The notes beneath the pieces were generated by a model. That model ran no database searches. It saw nothing but the letters and a program-made list of their open reading frames with translations, and was not told the DNA's origin. From Penaeus vannamei (Eukaryota > Arthropoda > Malacostraca > Decapoda > Penaeidae), in the NCBI RefSeq assembly GCF_042767895.1, contig NC_091588.1, forward strand, positions 4,076,381 through 4,086,380: a DNA stretch of 10,000 nucleotides, read 5' to 3'. Both the position numbers and the translations under genes were made by a program. Positions 1 to 8,740 of this stretch are shown piece by piece; position 1 is the stretch's first letter; every line of letters starts with the position of its first letter.

Positions 1-70
1 GAGTGATAATTGACAACATAAAGAATGAAAGAAAAACGCACATACGCCATATTACTATTCAAACTCTAAT
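1..70. other. AT-rich lead-in, no gene
   Basis: Mostly A-rich, weakly repetitive sequence before the first ATT/ATC repeat unit. It contains the only CG dinucleotides seen before the conserved cores begin (near 38-48). I see no coding signal, RNA gene or recognisable element. It may be the end of a further, diverged repeat copy outside the window. Confidence 0.6.
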
Positions 71-80
71 ACTTTCATTA

Positions 81-321
81 TTATCATCATTATTCTTATT
101 ACTGAGCTTATTATTATCACTATCATCTTTCTACTTATTATCATTATTATTATCATCATCATTATTATCATATTCTTATTGCTGATATTATTATTATCAT
201 TATCACTTTTCTACTTATTATCATTATTATTATCATCATCATTATTATCATTATTCTTATTGCTGATATTATTATTATCATTATCACTTTTCTACTTATT
301 ATCATTATTATTATCATCATC
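81..321. repeat. Nested 80-81 bp triplication inside unit 1
   Basis: Three consecutive copies occupy 81-160, 161-240 and 241-321. The second and third are identical except for one extra T near 251. The first differs by several substitutions, for example ACTGAGC against GCTGATA. The near identity of the last two points to a recent slippage or unequal-exchange event. The block is ATT/ATC-rich with no coding potential; the short isoleucine/leucine/serine-rich frames across it are microsatellite artefacts. Confidence 0.9.
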
Positions 322-366
322 ATTATTATCATTATTATTATATTGCTATTATCATTATTCTTTTTT

Positions 367-437
367 GAGGCAAGTACACCGCACTGAAGTAGATAGACCA
401 TCAATCTTTGCACAATAATTAATTATTTGCACATGAC
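367..437. repeat. Conserved repeat core, copy 1
   Basis: First copy of the non-simple core, running from GAGGCAAGTACACCGCACTG to CACATGAC. It is 71 bp, four longer than the other two because of an extra AATT near 418-421. It also has AGATAG where copies 2 and 3 have AGTTAG. The core is the only part of the 5' region complex enough to serve as a database query for the repeat family. Confidence 0.85.
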
Positions 438-563
438 CATCATTATTATCTTTATACTTTCATTATTATCATCATTACTCTTATTACTGATGTTATCATT
501 ATCTTCATCATCTTTCTACTTATAATCATTATTATTGTATTGCTATTATTATTATTCTATTTT

Positions 564-630
564 GAGGCAAGTACACCGCACTGAAGTAGTTAGACCATCA
601 ATCTTTGCACATTAATTATTTGCACATGAC
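564..630. repeat. Conserved repeat core, copy 2
   Basis: 67 bp copy of the core, 197 bp downstream of copy 1. It matches copy 1 apart from the AGATAG/AGTTAG change and the shorter AT spacer before TTTGCACATGAC. It is flanked on both sides by ATT/ATC repeats. Confidence 0.85.
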
Positions 631-768
631 TATCATTATTATCATTATACTTTCATTATTATCATCATTATTCTTATTACTGAGGTTATTATTATCTTCA
701 TCATCTTTCTACTTATAATAATTATTATCATCATTATTACTGTATTGCTATTATTATTATTCTTTTTT

Positions 769-835
769 GAGGCAAGTACACCGCACTGAGGTAGTTAGAC
801 CATCAATCTTTGCACATTAATAATTTACACATGAC
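769..835. repeat. Conserved repeat core, copy 3
   Basis: 67 bp copy of the core, 205 bp downstream of copy 2. It carries GAGGTAG for GAAGTAG and TTTACACATGAC for TTTGCACATGAC. This copy ends the 5' tandem block: instead of another ATT/ATC stretch, the sequence passes into a short transition and then the polypurine tract. Confidence 0.85.
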
Positions 836-852
836 TATTCGAGGTCCATCTT

Positions 853-1347
853 AAAGAAGAGGGAATTAGAGGAAGAAAGGGAGGAAAAGGAAACGGGGGA
901 GAATTAAAGAGGAAAGGGAGATGAGAAAGAGGAAAAAGGACATGAGAAAGACGAAAAACTAGATGAGAAAGAGGAAAAGGAGATGAGAAAGAGAAAAAGA
1001 GGAAAAAGAATATGAGAAAGTGGAAGAAAAAATACGAGAAAGTAGAAAGAGATGACGAAGAGGAAAAGGAAATGAGAGAGACGAAAAACTAGATTATAAA
1101 AAGGAAAAAGAGAGATAAGAAAGAGGAAACAGAGGAGACATAAAAAGGAAAAAGAAATGGAGAAGAGGAAGCTTAAGGAAGAGAAAAAATAGATATAGAA
1201 GGAGAGAAAAGTATAATGCAGAGAAGAAGAAGGCGAAGTTTAAGGAGGAAAAGGAGGAGAGTGGGAGAAGGGAATAATTACCTTCAAGAAGATTTGGAAA
1301 AGTGAGAAGGTGAAAGGTAGAGAGAGAGAGAGGGGAGGCAAAAAATA
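853..1347. repeat. Polypurine (GA-rich) tract, ~0.5 kb
   Basis: The + strand is almost entirely A and G for about 495 bp, with scattered T and C. It contains degenerate copies of GAGATGAGAAAGAGGAAAA and ends in an (AG)n run at 1319-1331. An exact 16-bp direct repeat, AGACGAAAAACTAGAT, lies at 949-964 and 1079-1094, 130 bp apart, so part of the tract probably arose by block duplication. No gene is supported; the minus-strand frame through here is a composition artefact. Confidence 0.85.
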
Positions 1348-1900
1348 TGATCATTATATTGTTATCATTATTATTATCATTGTTATCATTATTATCATTA
1401 TCACAGTTTTTGTTATTATTATTGTTATTATAATCATTCCTGTATTTATAAGTTTATTATTATCATTGTTATTGTTATTGTTATTATTATCATTACTGTA
1501 TTTATAATTATTATCATTATCATTGTTATTGTTATTATTATCATTATTGTATTTATATCTATTATCATTATCATTGTTATTGTTATCATTATTGTTATTA
1601 TTATCATTACTGTATTTATAAGTTTATCATTATCATTGTTATTGTTATTATTATCATTACTGTATTTATGATTATTATCATTATCATTGTTATTGTTATT
1701 ATTATTGTTATTATTATCATTATTGTATTTATATCTATTATCATTATCATTGTTATTGTTATCATTATTGTTATTATTATCATTACTGTATTCATAACTA
1801 TTATCATTATCATTGTTATTGTTATTGTTATTATTATAACTACTGTATTTATAACTATTATCATTATCATTGTTATTGTTATCATTATTATTATTATTAC
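1348..1900. repeat. ATT/ATC/GTT microsatellite with ~50-63 bp units
   Basis: The tract is built from TTATCATTATCATTGTTATTG-like runs punctuated by TGTATTTAT. That punctuation (once TGTATTCAT) occurs at 1441, 1497, 1548, 1611, 1661, 1724, 1787 and 1844, giving spacings of 56, 51, 63, 50, 63, 63 and 57 bp. Spacing changes mainly reflect gain or loss of the hexamer ATTGTT or a similar six bases. The units at 1548-1610 and 1724-1786 are identical over 63 bp. Isoleucine/valine-rich frames on both strands are repeat artefacts. Confidence 0.9.
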
Positions 1901-1950
1901 CGTTAGGCTTGAGTGTATTGCTAATAATATATCATTGATATTACATGCGA
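1901..1950. other. Short unique bridge between microsatellites
   Basis: About 50 bp of ordinary-looking sequence, from CGTTAGGCTTGAGTG to TTACATGCGA, separates the ATT/ATC block from the polypyrimidine tract. No gene or motif is recognised. Confidence 0.6.
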
Positions 1951-2858
1951 TTCCTTCCTACCCACTCTCTTCCCCTTACCCCCACCCACTCCTACTCGCT
2001 AAGGGTCTATCACCCCATCTACCTCCCCCCCGCTCATCCCCTTAACCTTCCCTACTAAGGGCCTTTCTCCCCCTCCCTCCACCCCTCCTTCTTCTCCCCC
2101 TCACCCCTCACCCCTCCTCTCCTCTTCACTTCCTCTCCTCTTCGCTTCCTCTCTTCTTCGCCTCCTCCTCTCCTCTCCCTCACCCACTCCTCTCCTCTCC
2201 TCTTCACTTCCTCTCCTCTTCACTTCCTCTCCTCTCCTCTTCACTTCCTCGTCTCCTCTCCTCCCCCTCACCCCTCTTCTCCTCTCCTATTCACTTCCTC
2301 TCCTCTTCACTTCCTCTCCTCTTCACCTCCACCTCTCCTCTCCTCTCCCTCACCCTCGCCACCACCTACTGAGATACCCCCCCCCCTTTCTCCCCGCCCC
2401 ATCCACGAAGAACCACCCCACCTACCCTCAAATACGCCCATCCTCCTCCTCCTCACCCTCACCCCCCACGCATCTCCTCTCCTCTCCTTCACCCCCTCCC
2501 CCTCACCTCTCCTCCCCCACCCTCCTTTCCTCCTCTCCTCCTTTCCACCTCCCTCACCCCTCCTCTCCCCCATCCCCCTTCCCCTCCTCTCACCCTTACC
2601 CCCCAACACCCTCCTCCCCTACCTCCCACCCCCCAAAGCCCCTCCCTTCCTCCCTCACCCCCTTCCCCATCCACCCTCCCTTCCCCTCCTCTCCTCCCTT
2701 CCCCCCCAACACCATCCCATCCTCCCTCCCTCACCCCTCCAACACCCTCTCCTCCCTCCCTCCCCCCTCACCCCCTTCCCATCCACCCACCCTCACCCCC
2801 TCACCCCACCACCACCCTCCCCTCCTCCCTCCCTCACCCCCAACGCCCCTCACCCCTT
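1951..2858. repeat. Polypyrimidine (CT-rich) tract, ~0.9 kb
   Basis: The + strand is almost entirely C and T for about 900 bp, with isolated A and rare G. The proximal part (about 2111-2345) repeats CCTCTCCTCTTCACTTC with small variations. The distal part is C-richer, with CCCCTCACCCCCT-like runs and CCCTCCCTCC. The minus strand is therefore a long G-rich polypurine strand with many runs of three or more G. Glycine/arginine-rich minus-strand frames are explained by this composition. I see no gene, splice structure or promoter. Confidence 0.88.
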
Positions 2859-2958
2859 CCACGTGGGCGTTTCACAATCTCCGTGGGCGGGAAGTACACG
2901 CCTCCTCTATTGCATATTCAACAGGGTTCAGTGATGCCAATGCTGCTCGCTTCATGGT
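2859..2958. other. Longest non-repetitive island (~100 bp)
   Basis: This is the only stretch of about 100 bp with mixed composition between the tandem arrays. It holds a CACGTG palindrome at 2860-2865 and a direct repeat CGTGGGCG at 2862-2869 and 2882-2889, 20 bp apart. The rest (about 2890-2958) is unremarkable single-copy-looking sequence leading into the G run. It is too short for a gene and no product is recognisable. It is the best unique anchor for placing the neighbouring minisatellite. Confidence 0.6.
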
Positions 2959-2975
2959 GGGGGGGGGGGGGCGGG
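2959..2975. repeat. Run of 13 G, then C and GGG
   Basis: Thirteen consecutive G at 2959-2971 are followed by one C and three G. The tract could form G-rich secondary structure. Its exact length is uncertain, since homopolymers are error-prone in most sequencing methods. Confidence 0.8.
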
Positions 2976-2987
2976 AGATTATTCCCT

Positions 2988-3004
2988 CCTGCCCGCACGC
3001 CCAT
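2988..3004. repeat. Diverged 12-mer at the 5' edge of the array
   Basis: CCTGCCCGCACGCCCAT resembles the GC-rich 12-mer of the 3' flank (CCTGCCGCCCAT) with about five extra bases. The first array half-unit CCTGTGAGTTCA follows directly at 3005. The array therefore appears to have a degenerate, GC-richer relative at both edges. Confidence 0.5.
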
Positions 3005-3421
3005 CCTGTGAGTTCACCTGTTGTCCATCCTGTGAGTTCACCTGTTGTCTATCCTGTGAGTTCACCTGTTGTCTATCCTGTGAGTTCACCTGTTGTCCAT
3101 CCTGTGAGTTCACCTGTTGTCTATCCTGTGAGTTCACCTGTTGTCTATCCTGTGAGTTCACCTGTTGTCTGTCCTGTAAGTTCACCTGTTGTCTATCCTG
3201 TAAGTTCACCTGTTGTCTATCCTGTAAGTTCACCTGTTGTCTATCCAGTAAGTTCACCTGTTGTCTGTCCTGTGAGTTCACCTGTTGTCTATCCTGTGAG
3301 TTCACCTGTTGTCTATCCTGTGAGTTCACCTGTTGTCTATCCTGTGAGTTCACCTGTTGTCTATCCTGTGAGTTCACCTGTTGTCTGTCCTGTAAGTTCA
3401 CCTGTTGTCTATCCTGTAAGT

Positions 3422-3956
3422 TCACCTGTTGTCTGTCCTGTGAGTTCACCTGTTGTCTATCCTGTGAGTTCACCTGTTGTCTATCCTGTGAGTTCACCTG
3501 TTGTCCATCCTGTGAGTTCACCTGTTGGCTATCCTGTGAGTTCACCTGTTGTCTATCCTGTGAGTTCACCTGTTGTCCATCCTGTGAGTTCACCTGTTGT
3601 CTGTCCTGTGAGTTCACCTGTTCACCTGTTGTCTATCCTGTGAGTTCACCTGTTGTCTATCCTGTGAGTTCACCTGTTGTCCATCCTGTGAGTTCACCTG
3701 TTGGCTATCCTGTGAGTTCACCTGTTGTCTATCCTGTGAGTTCACCTGTTGTCTGTCCTGTGAGTTCACCTGTTGTCTATCCTGTAAGTTCACCTGTTGT
3801 CTGTCCTGTGAGTTCACCTGTTCACCTGTTGTCTATCCTGTGAGTTCACCTGTTGTCTATCCTGTAAGTTCACCTGTTGTCTATCCTGTGAGTTCACCTG
3901 TTGTCTATCCTGTAAGTTCACCTGTTGTCTGTCCTGTGAGTTCACCTGTTCACCTG
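3422..3956. repeat. Higher-order repeat with 8-bp junction insertions
   Basis: A local 8-bp duplication makes TTCACCTG occur twice in tandem at 3613-3628, 3813-3828 and 3941-3956. Each is preceded by a CTGTCC-type unit. Spacings are 200 bp (8 units plus 8) and 128 bp (5 units plus 8). The marker GTTGGCTAT variant appears just upstream in the first two blocks (about 3524 and 3700). The rare junction was thus copied with its surrounding units, which marks segmental amplification rather than three independent insertions. Confidence 0.85.
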
Positions 3957-5611
3957 TTGTCTATCCTGTGAGTTCACCTGTTGTCTATCCTGTGAGTTCA
4001 CCTGTTGTCTATCCTGTGAGTTCACCTGTTGTCTATCCTGTGAGTTCACCTGTTGTCTATCCTGTGAGTTCACCTGTTGTCTATCCTGTGAGTTCACCTG
4101 TTGTCTATCCTGTGAGTTCACCTGTTGTCTATCCTGTGAGTTCACCTGTTGTCTATCCTGTGAGTTCACCTGTTGTCTGTCCTGTAAGTTCACCTGTTGT
4201 CTGTCCTGTAAGTTCACCTGTTGTCTATCCTGTGAGTTCACCTGTTGTCTATCCTGTGAGTTCACCTGTTGTCTATCCTGTGAGTTCACCTGTTGTCTAT
4301 CCTGTAAGTTCACCTGTTGTCTATCCTGTGAGTTCACCTGTTGTCTATCCTGTGAGTTCACCTGTTGTCTATCCTGTAAGTTCACCTGTTGTCTATCCTG
4401 TGAGTTCACCTGTTGTCTATCCTGTGAGTTCACCTGTTGTCTATCCTGTGAGTTCACCTGTTGTCTGTCCTGTGAGTTCACCTGTTGTCTATCCTGTGAG
4501 TTCACCTGTTGTCTATCCTGTGAGTTCACCTGTTGTCTATCCTGTGAGTTCACCTGTTGTCTGTCCTGTGAGTTCACCTGTTGTCTGTCCTGTGAGTTCA
4601 TCTGTTGTCTATCCTGTGAGTTCAGCTGTTGTCTATCCTGTGAGTTCACCTGTTGTCTATCCTGTGAGTTCAGCTGTTGTCTATCCTGTGAGTTCACCTG
4701 TTGTCTATCCTGTGAGTTCACCTGTTGTCTATCCTGTGAGTTCACCTGTTGTCTGTCCTGTGAGTTCACCTGTTGTCTATCCTGTGAGTTCACCTGTTGT
4801 CTATCCTGTGAGTTCACCTGTTGTCTATCCTGTGAGTTCACCTGTTGTCCATCTTGTGAGTTCACCTGTTGTCTATCCTGTGAGTTCACCTGTTGTCCAT
4901 CCTGTGAGTTCACCTGTTGTCTGTCCTGTGAGTTCACCTGTTGTCTATCCTGTGAGTTCACCTGTTGTCTATCCTGTGAGTTCACCTGTTGTCTATCCTG
5001 TAAGTTCACCTGTTGTCTATCCTGTGAGTTCACCTGTTGTCTATCCTGTGAGTTCACCTGTTGTCTATCCTGTGAGTTCACCTGTTGTCTATCCTGTGAG
5101 TTCACCTGTTGTCTATCCTGTGAGTTCACCTGTTGTCTATCCTGTAAGTTCACCTGTTGTCTATCCTGTGAGTTCACCTGTTGTCTATCCTGTGAGTTCA
5201 CCTGTTGTCTATCCTGTGAGTTCACCTGTTGTCTATCCTGTGAGTTCACCCTGTTGTCTATCCTGTGAGTTCACCTGTTGTCTGTCCTGTGAGTTCACCT
5301 GTTGTCTATCCTGTGAGTTCACCTGTTGTCTGTCCTGTGAGTTCACCTGTTGTCTATCCTGTGAGTTCACCTGTTGTCTATCCTGTGAGTTCACCTGTTG
5401 TCTATCCTGTGAGTTCACCTGTTGTCCATCCTGTCAGTTCACCTGTTGTCTATCCTGTGAGTTCACCTGTTGTCTATCCTGTGAGTTCACCTGTTGTCTA
5501 TCCTGTGAGTTCACCTGTTGTCTGTCCTGTGAGTTCACCTGTTGTCTATCCTGTGAGTTCACCTGTTGTCTATCCTGTGAGTTCACCTGTTGTCTATCCT
5601 GTGAGTTCACC

Positions 5612-5970
5612 TGTTGTCTATCCTGTTTCACCTGTTGTCTATCCTGTGAGTTCACCTGTTGTCTATCCTGTTTCACCTGTTGTCTATCCTGTAAGTTCAC
5701 CTGTTGTCTATCCTGTGAGTTCACCTGTTGTCTATCCTGTTTCACCTGTTGTCTATCCTGTAAGTTCACCTGTTGTCTATCCTGTGAGTTCACCTGTTGT
5801 CTATCCTGTGAGTTCACCTGTTGTCTATCCTGTAAGTTCACCTGTTGTCTATCCTGTGAGTTCACCTGTTGTCTATCCTGTGAGTTCACCTGTTGTCTAT
5901 CCTGTTTCACCTGTTGTCTATCCTGTGAGTTCCCCTGTTGTCTATCCTGTTTCACCCGTTGTCTATCCTG
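5612..5970. repeat. Cluster of 21-bp units within the array
   Basis: Five units lack GAG, so CCTGTGAGTTCA becomes CCTGTTTCA. They begin at CCTGTTT positions 5622, 5667, 5736, 5901 and 5946. Spacings of 45, 69, 165 and 45 bp equal one 21-bp unit plus one, two, six and one 24-bp units. A sixth lies alone at 6783. Local clustering suggests spread of one 3-bp deletion by nearby duplication. The 5946 unit also has CACCCG, the only CG-containing E-box variant I noticed in the array. Confidence 0.85.
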
Positions 5971-6340
5971 TGAGTTCCCCTGTTGTCTATCCTGTGAGTT
6001 CACCTGTTGTCTATCCTGTGAGTTCACCTGTTGTCTATCCTGTGAGTTCACCTGTTGTCTGTCCTGTGAGTTCACCTGTTGTCTATCCTGTGAGTTCACC
6101 TGTTGTCTATCCTGTGAGTTCACCTGTTGTCTATCCTGTGAGTTCCCCTGTTGTCTATCCTGTGAGTTCACCTGTTGTCTATCCTGTGAGTTCACCTGTT
6201 GTCTATCCTGTGAGTTCACCTGTTGTCTATCCTGTGAGTTCACCTGTTGTCTATCCTGTGAGTTCACCTGTTGTCTATCCTGTGAGTTCACCTGTTGTCT
6301 ATCCTGTGAGTTCACCTGTTGTCTATCCTGTGAGTTCCCC
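5928..6340. repeat. Sub-array marked by GAGTTCCCC variants
   Basis: Units with TCCCCTG in place of TCACCTG, which destroys the CACCTG E-box, occur near 5928, 5976, 6144 and 6336. Spacings are 48, 168 and 192 bp (2, 7 and 8 units). The last two are separated by otherwise consensus units, suggesting a 192-bp (8-unit) higher-order step. This is less secure than the 406-bp repeat because few markers distinguish the blocks. Confidence 0.55.
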
Positions 6341-6849
6341 TGTTGTCTATCCTGTGAGTTCACCTGTTGTCTATCCTGTGAGTTCACCTGTTGTCTATCC
6401 TGTGAGTTCACCTGTTGTCTATCCTGTGAGTTCACCTGTTGTCTATCCTGTGAGTTCACCTGTTGTCCATCCTGTGAGTTCACCTGTTGTCTGTCCTGTG
6501 AGTTCACCTGTTGTCTATCCTGTGAGTTCACCTGTTGTCTATCCTGTGAGTTCACCTGTTGTCTATCCTGTGAGTTCACCTGTTGTCTATCCTGTGAGTT
6601 CACCTGTTGTCTATCCTGTGAGTTCACCTGTTGTCTGTCCTGTGAGTTCACCTGTTGTCTATCCTGTGAGTTCACCTGTTGTCTATCCTGTGAGTTCACC
6701 TGTTGTCTATCCTGTGAGTTCACCTGTTGTCTATCCTGTGAGTTCACCTGTTGTCTATCCTGTGAGTTCACCTGTTGTCTATCCTGTTTCACCTGTTGTC
6801 TATCCTGTGAGTTCACCTGTTGTCTATCCTGTGAGTTCACCTGTTGTCT

Positions 6850-7746
6850 ATCCTGTAAGTTCACCTGTTGTCTGTCCTGTGAGTTCACCTGTTCTCTATC
6901 CTGTGAGTTCACCTTTTGTCTATCCTGTGAGTTCACCTTGTCTATCCTGTGAGTTCACCTGTTGTCTATCCTGTGAGTTCACCTGTTGTCTATCCTGTGA
7001 GTTCACCTGTTGTCTATCCTGTGAGTTCACCTGTTGTCTATCCTGTGAGTTCACCTGTTGTCTATCCTGTGAGTTCACCTGTTCTCTATCCTGTGAGTTC
7101 ACCTGTTGTCTATCCTGTGAGTTCACCTGTTGTCTATCCTGTGAGTTCACCTGTTGTCTATCCTGTGAGTTCACCTGTTGTCTATCCTGTGAGTTCACCT
7201 GTTGTCTATCCTGTGAGTTCACCTGTTGTCTATCCTGTGAGTTCACCTGTTGTCTATCCTGTAAGTTCACCTGTTGTCTGTCCTGTGAGTTCACCTGTTC
7301 TCTATCCTGTGAGTTCACCTGTTGTCTATCCTGTGAGTTCACCTTGTCTATCCTGTGAGTTCACCTGTTGTCTATCCTGTGAGTTCACCTGTTGTCTATC
7401 CTGTGAGTTCACCTGTTGTCTATCCTGTGAGTTCACCTGTTGTCTATCCTGTGAGTTCACCTGTTGTCTATCCTGTGAGTTCACCTGTTCTCTATCCTGT
7501 GAGTTCACCTGTTGTCTATCCTGTGAGTTCACCTGTTGTCTATCCTGTGAGTTCACCTGTTGTCTATCCTGTGAGTTCACCTGTTGTCTATCCTGTGAGT
7601 TCACCTGTTGTCTATCCTGTGAGTTCACCTGTTGTCTATCCTGTGAGTTCACCTGTTGTCTATCCTGTGAGTTCACCTGTTGTCTATCCTGTGAGTTCAC
7701 CTGTTGTCCATCCTGTGAGTTCACCTGTTGTCTATCCTGTAAGTTC
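6850..7746. repeat. 406-bp higher-order repeat (17-mer)
   Basis: Two consecutive blocks, 6935-7340 and 7341-7746, are each 406 bp: 17 units less a shared 2-bp deletion that turns CACCTGTTGTC into CACCTTGTC. The deletion recurs at 6934, 7340 and 7746. A second marker, GTTCTCTAT for GTTGTCTAT, recurs at 7081 and 7487, and another at 6891 and 7297, all exactly 406 bp apart. The last ~90 bp before 6934 also match the tail of the next block. The copies differ mainly over their final ~90 bp. Confidence 0.92.
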
Positions 7747-7765
7747 ACCTTGTCTATCCTGTGAG

Positions 7766-7885
7766 TTCACCTGTTGTCTGTCCTGTGAGTTCACCTGTTG
7801 TCTATCCTGTGAGTTCACCTGTTGTCTGTCCTGTGAGTTCACCTGTTGTCTATCCTGTGAGTTCACCTGTTGTCTGTCCTGTGAG
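7766..7885. repeat. 48-bp dimer sub-repeat
   Basis: CTGTCC-type and CTATCC-type units strictly alternate here, with CTGTCC at 7778, 7826 and 7874, exactly 48 bp apart. The same alternation appears at 5282 and 5330. This is a two-unit higher-order repeat within the array. Confidence 0.75.
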
Positions 7886-8299
7886 TTCACCTGTTGTCTA
7901 TCCTGTGAGTTCACCTGTTGTCTATCCTGTGAGTTCACCTGTTGTCTATCCTGTGAGTTCACCTGTTGTCTATCCTGTAAGTTCACCTGTTGTCTATCCT
8001 GTAAGTTCACCTGTTGTCTATCCTGTAAGTTCACCTGTTGTCTATCCTGTGAGTTCACCTGTTGTCTATCCTGTGAGTTCACCTGTTGTCTATCCTGTGA
8101 GTTCACCTGTTGTCTATCCTGTAAGTTCACCTGTTGTCTATCCTGTGAGTTCACCTGTTGTCTATCCTGTGAGTTCACCTGTTGTCTATCCTGTGAGTTC
8201 ACCTGTTGTCTATCCTGTGAGTTCACCTGTTGTCTATTCTGTGAGTTCACCTGTTGTCTATCCTGTAAGTTCACCTGTTGTCTATCCTGTGAGTTCACC

Positions 8300-8740
8300 T
8301 GTTGTCCATCCTGTCAGTTCACCTGTTGTCTATCCTGTGAGTTCACCTGTTGTCTGTCCTGTGAGTTCACCTGTCTTCTATCCTGTGAGTTCACCTGTTG
8401 TCTGTCCTGTGAGTTCACCTGTTGTCCATCCTGTCAGTTCACCTGTTGTCTATCCTGTGAGTTCACCTGTTGTCTATCCTGTAAGTTCACCTGTTGTCTA
8501 TCCTGTGAGTTCACCTGTTGTCTATCCTGTGAGTTCACCTGTTGTCTATCCTGTGAGTTCACCTGTTGTCCATCCTGTGAGTTCACCTGTTGTCTATCCT
8601 GTGAGTTCACCTGTTGTCTATCCTGTAAGTTCACCTGTTGTCTATCCTGTGAGTTCACCTGTTGTCTATCCTGTGAGTTCACCTGTTGTCTGTCCTGTGA
8701 GTTCACCTGTCTTCTATCCTGTGAGTTCACCTGTTGTCTA
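8300..8740. repeat. 336-bp and 120-bp higher-order repeats
   Basis: The rare CTGTCTTCTA variant occurs at 8371 and 8707, 336 bp (14 units) apart. Both copies are preceded by a CTGTCC-type unit. The double variant CCATCCTGTCAG occurs at 8306 and 8426, 120 bp (5 units) apart. Nested periods indicate repeated unequal exchange or replication slippage over different distances in this older, more divergent part of the array. Confidence 0.75.

Larger units (their letters stand above)
71..840. repeat. Tandem repeat, ~195 bp unit, three copies
   Basis: Three units start at the same motif, ACTTTCATTATTATCATCAT, at 71, 456 and 649. Each runs through an ATT/ATC microsatellite, then TATTGCTATT, then a conserved non-simple core. 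Units 2 and 3 are about 193 bp; unit 1 is about 385 bp because of an internal 80-81 bp amplification. The pairing of a microsatellite with a fixed core shows the whole composite was duplicated, not just the microsatellite. The family is unknown to me. It could be a minisatellite or a fragment of a tandemly repeated mobile element. No terminal inverted repeats or coding capacity are visible. Confidence 0.9.

Noticed and set aside
1616..2045. Isoleucine/valine-rich small proteins or membrane peptides in the ATT/ATC tracts
   Set aside because: Triplet repeats of ATT, ATC and GTT are open in several frames on both strands and give hydrophobic translations automatically.
2307..2734. Glycine/arginine-rich minus-strand proteins in the CT tract
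   Set aside because: G- and A-only codons give Gly, Arg, Glu and Lys by composition. Overlapping frames are equally open and there is no supporting structure.
3005..3016. GTGA-GT-TCAC inverted repeat in each unit as an operator-like or hairpin element
   Set aside because: The arms are only 4 bp with a 2-bp centre, too short for a stable hairpin, and the symmetry does not extend to the next bases.
5240..5260. 1-bp insertion (CACCCTG) as a biological boundary of the array
   Set aside because: It occurs once, in a C run, and could be a sequencing error. It is recorded only as a frame change.
5434..6936. Minus-strand Gln/Asp/Arg/Asn repeat frame (NSQDRQQV) as a polar repeat protein
   Set aside because: Same periodicity artefact on the other strand. 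The common Ser/Leu and Arg/Gly changes are nonsynonymous, and the frame stops at random indels.
3968..6952. 994-codon + strand open frame across the minisatellite as a repetitive protein gene
   Set aside because: The frame is a by-product of stop-free 24-bp periodicity. It switches from a YPVSSPVV to an LSCEFTCC repeat after the 1-bp insertion near 5250. Two + frames and one - frame are open together, and variants are not biased to synonymous changes. No start context, signal peptide or non-repeat domain is present.
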